Below, in pieces: positions 10,295 to 20,479 of a stretch of 64,000 nt of DNA (position 1 is its first letter; each line of letters starts with the position of its first letter). The stretch comes from Ampullaceana balthica (Eukaryota > Mollusca > Gastropoda > Lymnaeidae), in NCBI GenBank assembly GCA_944989445.1, contig CALYLW010000185.1:438001-502000 (forward strand). The letters run 5' to 3'. The translations under genes were made by a program, and so were the position numbers. The notes below the pieces were generated by a model. That model was given only the letters and a program-made list of their open reading frames with translations. It was not told the origin of the DNA and did not search any database.

Positions 10295-10759
10295 TAAATC
10301 CTTTATATTAACTCGTGGTGTCTGCTTGCTTGCACTCTTGAACCTTTGCTTGTCGCCAAAATATTGGATCAATTTTTAAACCACTTCCTCGTAAGCCAGC
10401 GAGCTGAAATTTTGCAGGCAGTTTCTGTACCGATGATAAAAACAATGTATCAAAATTTCAGATCGATCGCATGTACCGTAATTAAATTATTGATTTTTTA
10501 GATTATTTTATTTATTCCTATGTATCATGTTATTTTTTGTAGATAGAGTGTAAGGGTGCGCATTATATTGAACAACCTTTCTGTCGCGCAATAAGGTGCG
10601 TATTTTATTGACAACACTTTTTATAAACATATTCCTGATCGGTGCGCATTATATTAAACATGTTTTACGACACAACTACAATTTTGTATTTTTGGATGGT
10701 CTTGCGCTGCGTATTATAATGAACATTCTTTTAGTTACGTCTCATACATAAAGGATTTA
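10295..10759 (+). repeat. ~500-bp repeat family, full unit A
   Basis: It starts with TAAATCCTTTAT (10295) and ends with its exact reverse complement ATAAAGGATTTA (10748-10759), 465 bp in all. It contains an inner 11-bp inverted pair, CTGAAATTTTG at 10404-10414 and CAAAATTTCAG at 10451-10461. Several GGTGCGTATTATATTGA-like motifs lie in the second half. No coding potential. A 38-bp spacer links it to the next unit. Confidence 0.88.
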
Positions 10760-10797
10760 TAGTGAAAAACTTGTTTTTTATGGGTTTTTTTATATAT

Positions 10798-11253
10798 TAA
10801 ATCCTTTATATTAACTCGTGGTGTCTTGTTGAACTCTTGATTGCTTGTCGCCAAAACTTTGGATCGATTTTTAACCCCCTTCCTCGTAAGCTAGGGAGCT
10901 GAAATTTGGCAGGCAGTTTTTTACCGATGATAAAAACAATGTTTCAAAATTTCAGATCAATCGCATGTACCGTAATTAAATTATTGATTTTTTAGATTAT
11001 TTTATTTATTCCTATGTATCATGTTATTTTTTTAGATAGAGCGTCGCGGTGCGTATTATATTGAACAACCTCTCTGTCGCGCAATAAGGTGCGTATTTTA
11101 TTGACAACACTTTTCATAAACATATTCCTGATCGGTGCGCATTATTTTAAACCTATTTTACGACACAACTACAATTTTGTATTTTTTGGATGGTCTTGCG
11201 CTGCGTATTATAATGAACATTCTTTTAGTTACGTCCCGAACATAAAGGATTTA
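10798..11253 (+). repeat. ~500-bp repeat family, full unit B
   Basis: Same organisation as the preceding unit: head TAAATCCTTTAT at 10798, tail ATAAAGGATTTA at 11242-11253, 456 bp. It is head-to-tail with unit A, start-to-start distance 503 bp. The differences between the two are scattered, so they are not a very recent duplication. Confidence 0.88.
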
Positions 11254-11690
11254 GTCAAATACTTGTTTTTTACGCTTTTTTTAAATTACATTGTTGCCTT
11301 TTTACAAAATTAGAATATCAGCGAAAACAATGACGTCATACAATTTTTTTTTACAGCGAATATTTAATTTGCACACGTTTTGATGCATTGGTGCAGTAAT
11401 CTGGTGCGCTGCTTTCTAAAATTAGTATCTGTTGCACATGCAGCTTTTTGTTGCCTCGCAGGGTCCGACCACGAAGAAAATGATATATATAGATGTTGTT
11501 ACAAAGAAACAAAACTCTACAAATAATAACTGTTTTTGTTAGGTGTCATCAATATTCACAGTTCTGGAACCTTTTTATTGGATGTCTCCTGATCCGGGGA
11601 TTCTCAAAGAAGTCGTTGTGTAGCCGTTAGTCAGGAATGGTTAAATAAGGGTAACATTTTCTTGCTATTATCTTTTGTTCCTCTTGAATT
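11254..11690. other. Single-copy sequence, nothing recognised
   Basis: No array, domain or transposon end was seen. Confidence 0.45.
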
Positions 11691-11696
11691 TTTAGC

Positions 11697-12400
11697 ATCT
11701 TAACTGACCAGCATCTTAGTGCTAACCTACCGGCGTCTTGGTGCTAACTGACCAGCATCTTGGTGCTAACTGACCGTTTTCTTGGTGCTAACTGACCAGC
11801 ATCTTGGTGCTAACTGACCGTTGTCTTGGTGCTAACTGACCAGCATCTTGGTGTTAACTGACCAGCATCTTGGTGCTAACCTACCGGCGTCTTGATGCTA
11901 ACTGACCAGCATCTTGGTGCTAACTGACCGTTGTCTTGGTGCTAACTGACCAGCATCTTGGTGCTAACTGACCGTTGTCTTGGTGCTAACTGACCAGCAT
12001 CTTGGTGCTAACTGACCGTTGTCTTGGTGCTAACTGACCAGCTTCTTGGTGCTAACTGACCGTTGTCTTGGCGCTAGCTGACCGTCGTCTTGGTGCTAGC
12101 TGACCAGCATCTTGGTGTTAACTGACCAGCATCTTGGTGCTATCCTACCGGCGTCTTGGTGCTAACTGACCAGCATCTTGGTGCTAACTGACCGTTGTCT
12201 TGGTGCTAACTGACCAGCATCTTGGTGCTAACTGAACAGTATCTTGGTGGTAACCTACCGTCGTCTTGGTGCTAACTGACCAGCATCTTGGTGATAACTG
12301 ACCAGCATCTTGGTGCTAACTGACCAGCATCTTGGTGCTAACTGACCAGCATCTTGGTGCTAACTAACCAGCATCTTGGTGCTAACTGACCAGCTTGGAC
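11697..12400. repeat. 22-bp minisatellite, about 32 copies, two alternating types
   Basis: The unit is CTTGGTGCTAACTGACC plus a 5-base variable part. AGCAT and GTTGT types alternate over much of the array, giving a 44-bp higher-order unit. A rarer type has CTACCGGCG. Confidence 0.95.
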
Positions 12401-12545
12401 ATGAAAATAAAATCAAGAAGTCACCCAATTAAACAACTTTTAAAAAGTAATTATAATAAACTAGAAACTTTTCTCTTGATGCTACTTTACGAGAGAAGAC
12501 AAAAATGTGATATAAGATAAAAAAGACCCATTGAAAATGAAATAA
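12401..12545. other. Short single-copy spacer
   Basis: AT-rich spacer between the 22-bp array and the MITE. Nothing recognised. Confidence 0.4.
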
Positions 12546-12554
12546 ATAAGAAAG

Positions 12555-13002
12555 GTTCATTGACAAAACGGCCCCGACAAATGGGCTCCGACATAACGGC
12601 CCCGGCTAAAACGGCCCAGGACTAATAGATGGACTAATAGTAAAATGTACAATCAAATATTATATTCGTATTTTTACTCACCGATTCAATGTCAGGTTTA
12701 GCTCTCAATAAACAATAATAATGACATCACAAGAGTGATTTAATAGACTTTACTCGATATGGTACCAAGTCACGTTTGATTGTTGACAGGAAATAATATA
12801 ATAACATCACAAGAAATAATTTTACATTATTACCACTTTATTTAAGGGTGAAAAAGTTGACAACAGCTTAAAATACAAAATAAATGTAAAGTTTTTGTTT
12901 AAAAAATGTTAACAATTTGTCTGGGGCCGTTTTGACCGGGGCCATTATGTCTGGGCCGTTTTGTCTGGGCCGTTTTGTCCGGGGCCGTTTTGACGGGTCA
13001 CC
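12555..13002. mobile_element. 448-bp Mutator-like (MULE) MITE
   Basis: The left end reads GGTTCATTGACAAAACGGCC. The right end read inward is GGTGACCCGTCAAAACGGCC, an imperfect inverted pair. It is flanked by a perfect 9-bp duplication AATAAGAAA (12546-12554 and 13003-13011), a length typical of Mutator-like elements. Several GGCCGTTTTG motifs repeat inside both ends. No transposase frame. Confidence 0.85.
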
Positions 13003-13011
13003 AATAAGAAA

Positions 13012-13232
13012 GTATGACTTAAGCTTTGAATTGTTACATTTACCACTATAGTGTTATACAGCAATAAGAAGATATTGTATAGTCTAGTCGTATGGTGTGT
13101 GCTCTGGGCTTTTTGGATTATAGACTTTTCGTATGGTCGTATGGTGTGTATTACTTCCTTAATCAAACCACTTTGCTGGCACGTTATGTTGGCACTTTGC
13201 TATAAATAAGTTTTGATTGAATTTTGGGCATG
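13012..13232. other. Short single-copy spacer
   Basis: It contains a small duplication of TCGTATGGTGTGT (about 13088 and 13138). No gene. Confidence 0.4.
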
Positions 13233-13381
13233 CGGTCCCATGATCTGGTCCCATGATCTGGTCCCATGATCTGGTCCGATGATCTGGTCCCATGATCTGG
13301 TCCCATGATCTGGTCCCATGATCTGGTCCCATGATCTGGTCCCATGATCTGGTCCCATGATCTGGTCCCATGATCTGGTCC
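13233..13381. repeat. 13-bp tandem repeat, about 11 copies
   Basis: The unit is GGTCCCATGATCT. Nearly perfect, with one copy reading GGTCCGATGATCT. Confidence 0.97.
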
Positions 13382-13966
13382 ACTATCAAACTCGTGCCCA
13401 AAAGTTCCCATTTTCCTGACGAGTGATTAGGGAGAGAAATAATAAAAAGGGTACCTCAAAAATATATTTTTTTAAAAATTAAACATTCGATTGCAGTATT
13501 TTATAATTGTACAATCAGGTCCCGTAACTAGCCCGTGTCAGATGACAGTCTGTGATTAGAGTAATTGCCCGTCATCAACCTATCACAATCAGGGGAGGGG
13601 GTGGGTAGGAAGTAGTGTAGGGGTGGGGTGGGTGTAACAGAGCGTGGTAGTGGATGACTTTAAAGTCAATATAGTAATAGTTGACTTAATTTTGTCGTTC
13701 AGTCAGGGGAGTCAATGCGTGTCACAGGAAAGATAACTGGGAATTCCGATCATTGAGCCGTGTCAAATTGTGATGTTATTTTTTTAATGTAATCCCCCCC
13801 CCCTTTTCTCTAACTCTCTCGTTTGTTTTTTAAAAATAAATCTTAAGTCTATCCAAAGAACGGTGGACAATTACCTTCATACTTTATTAAATAACTGGAC
13901 AATTATAAATTATAGAGATATGATTTTATCCTGAAAAACGGAAATCTACATTTCGTTCCTAAACCA
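13382..13966. other. Single-copy sequence, nothing recognised
   Basis: It contains a G-rich stretch (13590-13640) and a C-run followed by CT-rich sequence (13793-13825). No supported gene. Confidence 0.45.
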
Positions 13967-15037
13967 AATGTGCATACACCAATAGGCACATGCATCAATA
14001 GACACATACATCAATAGGCGCATACACCAATAGACACATACACCAATAGGCACATACATCAATAGGCACATACACCAATAGACACATACATCAATAGGCG
14101 CATACATCAATAGGCGCATACACCAATAGACACATACACCAATAGACACATACACCAATAGACACATACACCAATAGACACATACACCAATAGACACATA
14201 CACCAATAGACACATACACCAATATACACATACACAAATAGGCGCATACATCAATAGACACATACATCAATAGGCGCATACACCAATAGACACATACACC
14301 AATAGACACATACATCAATAGGCGCATACATCAATAGGCGCATACACCAATAGGCACATACATCAATAGGCACATACATCAATAGGCACATACACCAATA
14401 GACACATACACCAATAGACACATACACCAATAGACACATATATCAATAGACACATACATCAATAGACACATACACCAATAGACACATACACCAATAGACA
14501 CATACATCAATAGGCACATACATCAATAGACACATACATCAATAGACACATACACCAATAGACACATACATCAATAGACACATACACCAATAGACAATAC
14601 ATCAATAGACACATACACCAATAGACACATACACCAATAGACACACACAGTAATAGACACATACATCAATAGACACATACATCAATAGACACATACATCA
14701 ATAGACACATACATTAATAGGCACATACATCAATAGACACATACATCAATAGACACATACACTAATAGACACATACATCAATAGACACATACATCAATAG
14801 ACACATACATCAATAGGCACATACATCAATAGGCACACACACCAATAGACACATACATCAATAGACACATACACAAATTGACACATACACCAATAGGCAC
14901 ATACATCAATAGGCACATACATCAATAGACACATACATCAATAGACACATACATCAATAGGCACATACATCAATAGGCACACACACCAATAGACACATAC
15001 ATCAATAGACACATACACCAGTAGGACCATACACTAA
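13967..15037. repeat. 16-bp minisatellite, about 67 copies
   Basis: The unit is CAATAGACACATACAY, with GGCACA and GGCGCA variants. A block containing the rare variant AGGCACACACACC recurs at about 14831 and 14975, which is 144 bp or exactly nine units apart, showing internal block duplication. The minus-strand frames here are repeat artefacts. Confidence 0.96.
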
Positions 15038-15283
15038 AAGTCACAGTGTATGTAGCTTATAGCTGGCCAGCTGATATGTCTAACATTGGCGTAAGACCTA
15101 ATCCTATGTATTGTAGGACTCGTCTGTGTCACAAGAAAAGACAAAATTATCCTTAGCTACCAACTGGTGGCAGAATACGAGATCATTTAAGTCTCTAATA
15201 CTTGTTATTGTGTGTGACATTTAGTTTGCTGTTGGAAACCTAGACCTCGTTGTTTAAGGGTCATCCTTAACTACATCTCAATT
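15038..15283. other. Short single-copy spacer
   Basis: Nothing recognised. Confidence 0.4.
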
Positions 15284-15397
15284 ATAACCCACCAAACATG
15301 ATTACATAACTCATCAAACATGATTACATAACTCACCAAACATGATTACATAACTCACCAAACATGATTACATAACTCACCAAACATGATTACGCAA
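15284..15397. repeat. 23-bp tandem repeat, five copies
   Basis: The unit is ACTCACCAAACATGATTACA plus three bases, with minor changes at both edges. Confidence 0.95.
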
Positions 15398-15900
15398 CTC
15401 GCCAACCTGCAGCAGAAGACAATAGACTAGCAAGAGAAGATTTCCAAGAAATGGGGGTGGGAGTGGGGACGAGGCAGGGGCCCATAACTCGTGAGCGGTT
15501 TTGAGCCAGAGTTACGTGGAGAAGAATTCGATTAGCCGACAAATGAAATAAAGCTGGATGAAAGCGAGGCGATGGCGAGGTACAAAGGAGTAATGTAAAC
15601 ACCACGAGACACTGGAGTCCACTCACTGCCTCATTTTGGGGGGACACTTCACGCGCGCGCAGACACTGGCGAGCGCTCATGAGACAATGGGACGTTATTT
15701 CCACGTCCTACGGAAATTCAGAACTGTTGCTGGGCAGGAAACTGGGGGTGCCGGGTGAGTCAGTGTCTGGTCTTATTTTAGGTTAGGGGTGGGGGAGCTG
15801 TGAGGCGGTGGTTGACACACTTTAAGACGCCTGAAATGTTCAGCACCCCCCTCCCCACCAAAAGTAATGTTTTGATATCATGTCTACATTTGACATGCAG
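15398..15900. other. Single-copy sequence of mixed composition
   Basis: GC content is higher than in the surroundings. A CGCGCGC run lies near 15651. The minus-strand frame 15390-15704 has no recognisable domain. Confidence 0.45.
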
Positions 15901-15901
15901 C

Positions 15902-16030
15902 TTTGTCATGAAGACATATCTGTTGAAGATCTTTTATCTGTTGCAGATCTTTCGTCTGCTTCAGATCTTTCGTCTGTTGCCGATCATTCGTTTGTTGACG
16001 ATCTTTTGTTTGTTGGCGATATTTTATCTT
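15902..16030. repeat. Degenerate 18-bp tandem repeat, about seven copies
   Basis: The unit approximates CTGTTGCAGATCTTTCGT. Copies diverge considerably, unlike the neighbouring 50-bp array, so this array is older. Confidence 0.85.
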
Positions 16031-16088
16031 TTTCAAAAAATTTCTCCGTCTTTCTCGGTTTCCCAGTCTTCTTATCTGAATCCTACTA

Positions 16089-16699
16089 GGTGTGTTGCTA
16101 TACATTTCTCGTCCTTTGTCTCGTGTCAGATTTGTACGCTTGTGTTTCTATACATTTCTCGTCCTTTGTCTCGTGTCAGATTTGTACGCTTGTGTTTCTA
16201 TACATTTCTCGTCCTTTGTCTCGTGTCAGATTTGTACGCTTGTGTTTCTATACATTTCTCGTCCTTTGTCTCGTGTCAGATTTGTACGCTTGTGTTTCTA
16301 TACATTTCTCGTCCTTTGTCTCGTGTCAGATTTGTACGCTTGTGTTTCTATACATTTCTCGTCCTTTGTCTCGTGTCAGATTTGTACGCTTGTGTTTCTA
16401 TACATTTCTCGTCCTTTGTCTCGTGTCAGATTTGTACGCTTGTGTTTCTATACATTTCTCGTCCTTTGTCTCGTGTCAGATTTGTACGCTTGTGTTTCTA
16501 TACATTTCTCGTCCTTTGTCTCGTGTCAGATTTGTACGCTTGTGTTTCTATACATTTCTCGTCCTTTGTCTCGTGTCAGATTTGTACGCTTGTGTTTCTA
16601 TACATTTCTCGTCCTTTGTCTCGTGTCAGATTTGTACGCTTGTGTTTCTATACATTTCTCGTCCTTTGTCTCGTGTCAGATTTGTACGCTTGTGTTTCA
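16089..16699. repeat. 50-bp minisatellite, 12 essentially identical copies
   Basis: The unit starts TGTGTTTCTATACATTTCTC. Only the first and last copies differ from the consensus, so the array was homogenised or amplified very recently. The open frames across it (up to 319 codons) are repeat artefacts. Confidence 0.98.
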
Positions 16700-16763
16700 A
16701 ACATCCAAGACTTGACTTTGACAGTTGACATTAAGATGAGTGAAGTGTCTCCGAGATAAGATG

Positions 16764-17152
16764 AATGACTTTGAGATGAGAGAAATGACTTTGAGATGAG
16801 AGAAATGACTTTGAGATGAGAGAAATGACTTTGAGATGAGAGAAATGACTTTGAGATGAGAGAAATGACTTTGAGATGAGAGAAATGACTTTGAGATGAG
16901 AGAAATGACTTTGAGATGAGAGAAATGACTTTGAGATGAGAGAAATGACTTTGAGATGAGAGAAATGACTTTGAGATGAGAGAAATGACTTTGAGATGAG
17001 AGAAATGACTTTGAGATGAGAGAAATGACTTTGAGATGAGAGAAATGACTTTGAGATGAGAGAAATGACTTTGAGATGAGAGAAATGACTTTGAGATGAG
17101 AGAAATGACTTTGAGATGAGAGAAATGACTTTGAGATGAGAGAAATGACTTT
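16764..17152. repeat. 20-bp minisatellite, about 19 identical copies
   Basis: The unit is AAATGACTTTGAGATGAGAG. There is no visible variation between copies. Confidence 0.98.
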
Positions 17153-17820
17153 GCCCTCGTTGCGTTGACCTAAGCTCGGGTTCTATAATAAAATCCCAGT
17201 TCCAGCCCAATCTAACGAAAGTCATGGATACACGTCATCTGTCGTCTTCAATTACCGTCCGCCACCCAGCGTCTGACAAACGGCGCTTAATGGCTAACGG
17301 CGGTCATTGGACACGGTGAGACAGAGGCTGGCCAAGGTCATAGGTTAGGTCACAGAACCTGGCAAAGTTCATAAGTTAGGTCCCTGAAATGTTGACTTCC
17401 GTTAATCGAATTTGACTTCCGGGGCACTCGTAGGAACTCTGTAGTAAATAGTGTCTAGGATAATGGCGCGAAAATTGTGTTAAGTGAATGGCGCTACGGA
17501 AATCGTGAGGCCGGGACGAAATATGGGATATCAGCTGCAACAGTCGGGTCATCGGGTGTCCATTTCTGTGTGCGTGTCCACTACGAGGGCCAAAGAGGAT
17601 CTCCAAGATCAAAATACAAGTTTAAATAACAATGGCATGTAGTCATAGAGGGCTTTGTTTTGTTGTTGTAGGATCTCTTCAAATCTTTTATCTCAGTTCA
17701 CATGCAGCTAAATAAATTTATTAACACTGTAAGTGTCGCCATAACAGACGCTAATAGACACTTTTAGGTGATGTTTCTCCTCTGCAATAAACAATGTGGC
17801 GCACTAAGGTAACTGTTTTA
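17153..17820. other. Single-copy island of mixed composition
   Basis: Balanced base composition without arrays. A short duplication around ATAGGTTAGGTC / ATAAGTTAGGTC lies at about 17340-17380. It is a candidate non-coding conserved region; no protein domain is visible. Confidence 0.4.
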
Positions 17821-17834
17821 TTTATTTAGTTGAA

Positions 17835-18478
17835 ACAGAGTGGTCGAACCTTGTGCTAAACGATGTTCCGGGGAACCATAGCATCCCATCAGGGGAACAA
17901 CAAAGTTAACGCTAAACGTAATTTTAAAATTTGCTGTTAGGAGCCGTCCATAAATGACGTCACGCACCTAGGAGGGGAGGGGGTCAACACATTTGTGATG
18001 ATGTGTGACGAGGGGGAGGGAGGTGTTTGAGAAATGTGACGTCACATCAAAACTCGCAACTTTAAATAAAAGTTCCACTTAATATTTTTGATTACCCGGT
18101 ACTTACAATTTATTTGATGACGTTTTACATGGCTTCACGCGTGGTACGATATTAGAGTGCAGACTTAGACTAAATGACAAAAAGGTAATATGAAACATGC
18201 TTTTTTTCAAATAGTAAATACATCTTTTATGTGGGGAGGGCAAAGCTTTGTGACGTCATATTGGAAGGAAAAAAAAAGGGGGGGGGCCAGCTTAAGTTTT
18301 TGTGACGACGCGTGACGAGAGATAGGGGGAGGGGGGGTGAAAAATTGGCCAAAATTGCGTGACGTCATTTATGGACGGCCTCTTGCGACAAATTTGTTAG
18401 TTTGACGGGGTTGGGAGGGGTGCCTTTCGCCGTTACGGACAGCCTGGGAGCGATGAGACAAAGGTTTGGGAACCACTG
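17835..18478. mobile_element. Probable decayed hAT element containing a nested MITE
   Basis: The right end, read inward from 18478, is CAGTGGTTCCCAAACCTTTG, a classic hAT terminus. A weaker possible left end starts CAGAGTGGTCGAACCTT at about 17836. No target duplication matches, so the left limit is uncertain. The 437-bp MITE at 17943-18379 lies between the two. Confidence 0.45.
17943..18379. mobile_element. 437-bp MITE with 24-bp perfect inverted ends
   Basis: The terminal 24 bases at 17943-17966 are the exact reverse complement of 18356-18379. The end begins GCCGTCCATAAATGACGTCA. I could not identify a target duplication, so the superfamily is left open. Four perfect TGACGTCA palindromes lie at 17955, 18037, 18251 and 18360, two of them within the inverted ends. 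No coding potential. Confidence 0.85.
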
Positions 18479-18590
18479 TGTTCGGATATAAATAGGCTGG
18501 CGTTTTAAATTTTTTAAAATAGTTTTTAGTTGAAAATTAACCAATTTTGAGAAGATGATGTGATATAAGAATAATTACAAACGAACCTTC

Positions 18591-18985
18591 CATCAAATGA
18601 CCATTCCATCAAATGACCATGCCATCAGATGACCATTCCATCAATGACCATTCCATCAGATGACCATTCCATCAAATGACCATTCCATCAAATGACCATG
18701 CCATCAAATGACCATTCCATCAAATGACCATGCCATCAAATGACCATGCCATCAAATGACCAATCCATCAGATGACCATTCCATCAAATGACCATTCCAT
18801 CAAATGACCATTTCATCAAATGACTATTCCATCAAATGACCATTCCATCAAATGACCATTCCATCAAATGACCATTCCATCAAATGACCATGCCATCAAA
18901 TGAACATTCCATCAAATGACAAGGCCATCAAATGACCATTCCATCAAATGAACATTCCATCAAATGACCGTTCCATTAAATTACA
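18591..18985. repeat. 16-bp minisatellite, about 25 copies
   Basis: The unit is CCATCAAATGACCATT. Moderate variation (ATGCC, AGATG, single-base losses). Confidence 0.96.
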
Positions 18986-19960
18986 ATTCCCTCCATTGAC
19001 ATCTTGTGATATTTCCATCAGTTATTTATTCGTCCCTCTCTAAGACACAAAATAAATACGTCTTTAAGAGTAACATAATAAAATTTAATTATCATTCGTT
19101 TTACTCTCAGAAAAGGAGGACAGAAAGATATTTTTTATGGATTAAAATACGTTTTTTTTTGTATTGTGTTATTTCTGTAACTTCATCTTTTCTTTAGAGC
19201 ACCACGAGGCTCTGAGAAATTGAGTGTCACCACTCGAGGCAAAATCTTAGAATTTCGAGATTTTTCTGCTTAACAGTCAAACTTTAGGCCAATGGCTTTG
19301 ACGCGCCGTGTCACGTGACTAAAGAAGTGCATCATACGGGCAATTTTGTTGGCCGTCATGTCTCAATGGTCGGCCGATTGTTGAGCTATTCAAAAAGTTT
19401 CTGCTCCTTGCGTGTGGTTGTGGGGTTGGGGGGGGGAGGCTATGGAAAAATTGTGGTGTAGGACGTCAATTTGAGGGCCGCCCATGCACTGATGGGCAGA
19501 CTGGTTACTCACAGTTACTGCTGAATGCCTGCAGTTATTACACGTCTTTCAAGTCGATCCCTCGGGGTCTTGACCCCCGTGCAGGGGTCGAGGGGTCGGC
19601 CTGACAACTTTAACAACTTTTTTTGTTGTTGTACAAATATCTTTGGAGTATGCTCGTAAATATCTGAGGATTTCAACGTTCGATGTGGGGTGATGGGGGC
19701 GCGGGTTTTGGGGGCAAGGGGTGGTACGGGGGCTGTGGTGAGTGGGGCTGTAAGTGAGGGGGTGGGCAGCGGGTTTTGAAAAGTAAAATTTAAAAAAAAT
19801 TGAAACAGTCATATTGATCCTCTACAAGCGGTGAGAATAAATTTGAGGAAAATGAAAAATTGTCAGGTTTGTAGATGTAATTCTTTCTGTCTGACAACCT
19901 GAGAATGTGTTTATTGAACATCAATTTGTATATTTTACGTCACATGCACTATTCTCAGTA
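18986..19960. other. Single-copy sequence, nothing recognised
   Basis: A G-rich stretch lies at 19420-19440 and GC-rich sequence at 19550-19780. The frames here show no domain. Confidence 0.45.
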
Positions 19961-19963
19961 ACA

Positions 19964-20057
19964 CGTAACTATATTTATAACCCGTAACTATATTTATAAC
20001 CCGCAACTATATTTATAACCCGCAACTATATTTATAACCCGCAACTATATTTATGTA
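19964..20057. repeat. 19-bp tandem repeat, five copies
   Basis: The unit is CCCGYAACTATATTTATAA. Confidence 0.93.
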
Positions 20058-20479
20058 TTTATTTATTTAAAGTATGATCCAAGTATTTCCACTAGTTTCT
20101 GATACTATTTAAAGTAGTTTTATATTGTACAATTAAATATAAATACGTTAGTGTGACAGGTAACATGTGTAATAAAGTAACAACTGATTGTTATAAGTAT
20201 TTAAAAATTAATGTTAAATTAACAGTTTTAAACATGTTTTAAAATGTAAGCGCTTAGCTCCCTTTTGAATGTCCGTTTTCCCACTGTCCCTTAAAAATTA
20301 CAATTGGTATCTTCAGTGTCAAGGGAGATACGTAGTGTGATGACGTGTTTATGGTATGATGACGTGTGCTACAGATGTCAACCATACCCCCCCCCGCTAA
20401 TATCGGAATGTTCCGACAGTCCAGTCGCTAATTGATCGTCCTTGTTAGGACCTGCTTCAACTGGTCGCTTCTGAGATGT
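20058..20479. other. AT-rich spacer, nothing recognised
   Basis: A C-run lies at about 20387. No gene or repeat. Confidence 0.4.

Noticed and set aside
15800..16759. A 319-codon frame with a hydrophobic repeat that could look like membrane helices
   Set aside because: It covers the 18-bp and 50-bp arrays and is open in more than one frame.
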